Of a stretch of 9,368 bases of DNA, positions 7,101 to 9,368 are shown piece after piece. The stretch's first letter is position 1. Each line of letters opens with the position of its first letter. The stretch lies in the NCBI GenBank assembly GCA_023258825.1, contig JALQWE010000105.1, positions 1 through 9,368 of the forward strand, read 5' to 3'. The stretch is from Planctomycetaceae bacterium (GTDB lineage: Bacteria; Planctomycetota; Planctomycetia; Planctomycetales; Planctomycetaceae). The notes under the pieces are model-generated. The model was given only the letters and a program-made list of their open reading frames with translations, did not search any database and was not told the DNA's origin. The translations under genes and the position numbers were made by a program.

Positions 7101-7606
7101 GACTGGACCTTGCTCAGTTTGGTCCCCCGGTACCCGTCTTTCTGACACCATTTATGCAGGGGCGCGGACGTCCGGGGCAGTCGGGGCCGGTGGACGGTGG
7201 CGGCCGTCGCAGCATTTATCAGGCTGTGAATCGCAACTTTCTCAACCCCTTTATGATTACCTTTGACACCCCCCAGCCTGCCACCGCTGTCGCTCGCCGC
7301 AGTCGATCCAATGTGCCTGCACAGGCACTGATCATGCTCAACAGTGAATTTGTGCATGATCAGTCGGCAGTCTGGGCTCGTCGACTGGTTTCCACAACAC
7401 CACCGGAAGGCGTTGTGGACACGGCATGGAGGCAGGCGTTCGGCAGAAGTCCGGAGGCTTTGGAAACAGAATCGGTAATGGCCTGGCTGGATGCTGTGGC
7501 AGCGGAGCAGAATATGTCACGTCAGGACGCCCTGAAACATGAGGCGATCATCACGGACTTGTGTCACACCCTGCTGAACAAGAAGGAACTGATTTATCTG
7601 GAGTGA
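4163..7606 (+). CDS. Secreted PSCyt1 / DUF1549 / DUF1553 planctomycete cytochrome-like protein (1147 aa)
   Basis: The N-terminus has a long basic region, then a hydrophobic stretch at about 23-42 ending near GFATQ, consistent with an export signal. PSCyt1 spans about 65-160: VIPILESR, the heme motif C81-HE-C84-H85, Met134 in FQMPP as a possible axial ligand, then LVKWVRDGAPWP. DUF1549 spans about 200-420, with LTGLPP, GERWGRHWLDLVRYAET and the C394-AR-C397-HDHKFDAI motif. Residues about 430-855 form a large insert; about 590-735 looks like a beta-sandwich domain (GALHSPEWEL, RLVIDGYVMNEFTELLFSGI, VREIRF). DUF1553 spans about 855-1140, with NPFPARVAVNRVWQQLFGRGLV and SNVPAQALIMLNS. The start is supported by AAGGCGG 6 nt upstream of the ATG. 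An inner Met26 lacks a ribosome site and would shorten the export signal. It is probably an extracytoplasmic multi-domain cytochrome. Substrate is unknown, and no DUF1501 partner follows it. Confidence 0.95.
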   Translation: MLRSCFKVARHSSRRNVALQPSAVVMFVFALSLFIALTTTTGFATQPPAEAAPTETADEPVTPEQAEFVRTKVIPILESRCHECHGDAAEIEGELRVTSLAALLAGGESGPAVVPGDPDRSTLIQAVRYEAFQMPPRSKLPDEEIEILVKWVRDGAPWPDDDAPSAVPAKKAEFPLEQRVASHWAWKKIERPPVPAVKDSEWPRSDVDRFLLSKLESHGLSPAPDADRRVLLRRICFDLTGLPPSLEQQQQFYSDPAPTSVAAEKLIDQLLNSPQFGERWGRHWLDLVRYAETLGHEFDFPLPHAWRYRDYVIRALNADIPYDQFVREHIAGDLLQQPRTRPDSGTNESIVATGFWYLCEDKHAPVDVRLEEAMRIDNQIDVFGKTFLGLTISCARCHDHKFDAITTEDYYALSGFLQSSRRRIEWLDPGQQQQTLISGISQQRAIADEVLRPQLLAWNESVLKSLIQSVIDDSVVVAAPATVEMRDRLREVLNDPAAQAPGHPLAPLARLVKKPDGVPTAEVLATWNAALKSERDQHQPPQAITESANWKQFADLRQGLSAGWFAWGQAFEGLTTTKAETAVASVDCNDPGRAIPVALAPAATHAAPKIAWTWQQDHCVPSAGAAVSSAAIAPVLRGALHSPEWELTHPEVLILAAGRGTRVRLVIDGYVMNEFTELLFSGIRQPIETEGQFRWIRLGGDLHRYLGHRCHLEFLDEGDGWFSVREIRFVQPGQSFEVPLEVPQASLRTADADSEQTLLNRWCEAMLHDDVWPALALSLGLISDDAEGRMQAALGRWRELAAQPVGGEPVLVMCDGSGEEERVFVRGNHRNLGQEARRRLMTALDHGRPLQNPETSGRLELAERVLADENPFPARVAVNRVWQQLFGRGLVASSDNFGVLGEVPSHPELLDALADEFRKDGWSVKRLIRRLMLTRAYAMSSARTQQAEEQDPLNLLLHRANVRRLESEAIRDSMLAISGRLDLAQFGPPVPVFLTPFMQGRGRPGQSGPVDGGGRRSIYQAVNRNFLNPFMITFDTPQPATAVARRSRSNVPAQALIMLNSEFVHDQSAVWARRLVSTTPPEGVVDTAWRQAFGRSPEALETESVMAWLDAVAAEQNMSRQDALKHEAIITDLCHTLLNKKELIYLE

Positions 7607-7785
7607 TCAGAGCCGGGCCAAAGCCTGAACCGTGTCTGCTCAGCCGCAAACCCCACGGACTTTGGTCTCCGCGTGTCTGATTCTGCGCCCCGATTTCAGG
7701 GCGTTCAGTGGCCTGAGTGCAATTAGCCCGGTATTCTACGCCAGCGTGTTCAATTCCGGTCCATGAGGATTCGTGGGACTTTACG
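7607..7785 (+). other. Spacer with weak 3' hairpins between two plus-strand genes
   Basis: After the stop at 7604-7606, CCAAAG (7618-7623) can pair with CTTTGG (7660-7665), enclosing CCGTG (7630-7634) with CACGG (7654-7658). Further on, GCGCCC (7685-7690) can pair with GGGCGT (7699-7704) across an 8-nt loop. Neither is followed by a U-run, so termination is uncertain. TATTCT (7732-7737) resembles a -10 box but has no clear -35 partner. The downstream gene may therefore be transcribed separately or by read-through. Confidence 0.35.
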
Positions 7786-9368
7786 ATGTTGCTGGCCTTG
7801 TCTGCTGCCTGGATCCGCCGTCATCTGCTGCTTGTTTTCTGGGGCCTGGTGATCGCTACGGCCGGAGGCTGTCAGTCAGGCAATGGGCTGGATGTCACGC
7901 GTGCCCGGGAGATTATTGATCTGCAGAACCGGGGCCTGGGATTCATCGAGAACAAGCAATGGCAGGAGGCCGATCAGCCCCTGCTGCGATTGACGCAATT
8001 GCTACCGGACAACGTCAAAGCGGCAAGGAATCTGGCTATCGCCCGGGTTCTGATGATGATTGACCGCACGACGCCATACGCCGAGTCGGATGATGCAAAG
8101 AAATTTGCAGAGGGCCTCGCCAATGCCAACGCCGCCGTTTCCGCCTACAAATTGCTGGCGGAAAAGGCGGGGCAAGAAGAACAGGCGATTGCCTTTTTGC
8201 TGGCGGGCAAGTTGGCCGTTTTTGAGGACAGTCCGACGCGGGATCGCATTGGGCAGGGGCTTGAGTCTCTGAAGCAGGCGATCGAATTTTCCGGGGACCG
8301 ACCGGAAATGTGGTACGCCCTGGCTCTGGCCCTTGAATCCCATCGGGACTACGCCGACGGACCGGAACTGATCGAGTGTCTTCAGAAGGCGTCAGAACGG
8401 GCCCCTGAGAATCTGGCGGTCGTCACCAAACTTCTGGAAAAACAGGCGCTCGGATTGAACTCCCGTATTGCCGAAACCAAAGCGTTGTCGACGGGTATTC
8501 GCGAGACACTCAATCGAGTGAGCGTTCTGATGCAGCCGTTGAATGCCGCGATCCTGAAGCAGAATCGTGTCGACGTGACAGATATGATCACCAAAGCACT
8601 GGCTCAGGCACCGCCGGACAATCCGACTTCGCTGTTGGGACCGGCCATGATGACCAAGAACCTGCTGCTCCCGGAACTGGCTCAGCAGATCGACATGCGT
8701 CGTATTGACCTGAACCTGCTGGAATACATTGTCGTTGATCTTGTTCCATCGCTGTCCCTGTCGCCTTCGGTTCGCAGTCAGTTGTTCGAGCAGGTTGTGC
8801 CGACGGTGTTGACTGGATTTCAGACCAGCTCTGAGGTTCCTGCGGTGAAGGACGCACTGGACGTTCAGTTTGCGGATATGAATCTTGATGGGCATGATGA
8901 CATCGTGGTTGTCAATTCAGCCGGTGTACAGGTTTACGGGCGCAGTGGCGGCACCGGTGAATGGACACTGCAGTGCGAGTCCACGGGAGATCATGGCGTT
9001 ATTCAGGGCCTGCTTCTGGTGGACATTGATCGTGATTTTGACCGCGCCCGTCTGGCGGATGTGAAATCTGCGATTCAGCTTGTGGATCGGGAAGGGGACC
9101 GCCGGACGGTTCCTGAGCTGGCCGGCGAGAGCCGCTGGTATGACACGGACCTTGATGCCGTGATCTGGAGCGATCGGGGCGTTGTGGTTTTGCGAAATGA
9201 GAAGAATTCGGAAGGTCAGCGAAGTCTGACTCCGGTTCCTCAAACCGCCACGGCTGTCGGCGTGCGAACGGCAGTTGCAGCGGACCTCGAGGCCGATGGC
9301 GATCTGGATCTGGCCTTCGCGACGTCCGAGGGACTGACCGCGTGGAGAAACATGGACGGGACCACCTT
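7786..9368 (+). CDS. TPR plus FG-GAP/VCBS-repeat lipoprotein, N-terminal part (cut by window edge)
   Basis: The frame is open from ATG 7786 to the window edge (527 codons plus two bases). The N-terminus has IRRH followed by a hydrophobic core (LLLVFWGLVIATA) and GGC, with Cys29 as the likely lipidated residue; the lipobox is loose. Residues about 38-240 are helical and TPR-like (WQEADQPLLRLTQLLPDN, MWYALALALESHRDY). A mostly helical linker runs to about 345. FG-GAP/VCBS-type calcium-binding loops then appear: DMNLDGHDD at 364-372 and DLEADGDLD at 500-508, with a degenerate one (DIDRDFDRA) at 413-421. Proteins joining TPRs to FG-GAP repeats, often ending in an ASPIC/UnbV domain, are common in Planctomycetes; the C-terminus is not visible here. 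It is likely membrane-anchored and faces outward, binding proteins or glycans. GGGA 7 nt upstream of the ATG is a weak ribosome site. An ATG at 7763 is out of frame. The operon link to the preceding gene is uncertain. Confidence 0.88.
   Translation, partial: MLLALSAAWIRRHLLLVFWGLVIATAGGCQSGNGLDVTRAREIIDLQNRGLGFIENKQWQEADQPLLRLTQLLPDNVKAARNLAIARVLMMIDRTTPYAESDDAKKFAEGLANANAAVSAYKLLAEKAGQEEQAIAFLLAGKLAVFEDSPTRDRIGQGLESLKQAIEFSGDRPEMWYALALALESHRDYADGPELIECLQKASERAPENLAVVTKLLEKQALGLNSRIAETKALSTGIRETLNRVSVLMQPLNAAILKQNRVDVTDMITKALAQAPPDNPTSLLGPAMMTKNLLLPELAQQIDMRRIDLNLLEYIVVDLVPSLSLSPSVRSQLFEQVVPTVLTGFQTSSEVPAVKDALDVQFADMNLDGHDDIVVVNSAGVQVYGRSGGTGEWTLQCESTGDHGVIQGLLLVDIDRDFDRARLADVKSAIQLVDREGDRRTVPELAGESRWYDTDLDAVIWSDRGVVVLRNEKNSEGQRSLTPVPQTATAVGVRTAVAADLEADGDLDLAFATSEGLTAWRNMDGTT

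Noticed and set aside
8392..8895. A 167-codon minus-strand open frame antisense to the FG-GAP lipoprotein
   Set aside because: The plus-strand frame has a lipoprotein signal, TPR-like helices and FG-GAP motifs. The antisense product has none and is rich in Arg, Gln and His.

Overview
The window looks like a piece of a Planctomycetes chromosome, from a moderately GC-rich organism. The evidence is the protein content. Two large secreted proteins combine the families named after planctomycete cytochromes (PSCyt1, PSCyt2/DUF1549 and PSD1/DUF1553). A PPC-domain protein and a TPR plus FG-GAP/VCBS lipoprotein flank them. These large exported families are strongly expanded in that phylum.

Layout, left to right. 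(1) Positions 1-564, minus strand: the N-terminal 188 codons of a secreted protein with an Ig-like domain and a PPC domain, cut by the window edge. (2) 565-989: a gap with no convincing gene, but with a UUCG-capped hairpin at 945-964 just after the next gene's stop. (3) 990-3443, minus strand: an 817-residue BIG2/PSCyt/DUF1549/DUF1553 protein. (4) 3444-4162: a 719-bp divergent intergenic region containing several inverted repeats, including a long nested stem-loop at 3958-4021 and a second hairpin at 4101-4132, both upstream of the plus-strand gene. (5) 4163-7606, plus strand: an 1147-residue PSCyt1/DUF1549/DUF1553 protein with a large central insert. (6) 7607-7785: a short spacer with weak hairpins. 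(7) 7786-9368, plus strand: the first 527 codons of a lipoprotein with a helical TPR-like half and an FG-GAP/VCBS half, cut by the right edge.

How the genes may work together is inference. Every protein carries an export signal, so all probably act outside the cytoplasmic membrane. The two divergent cytochrome-like proteins each carry two heme-binding-type motifs and could serve extracytoplasmic electron transfer linked to substrate breakdown, but no biochemical role can be read from the sequence. The DUF1501 protein that often accompanies DUF1549/DUF1553 genes is absent from the window. The most unusual non-coding signal is the structured region upstream of the 1147-residue protein. No phage, transposon, CRISPR, tRNA or rRNA was seen.
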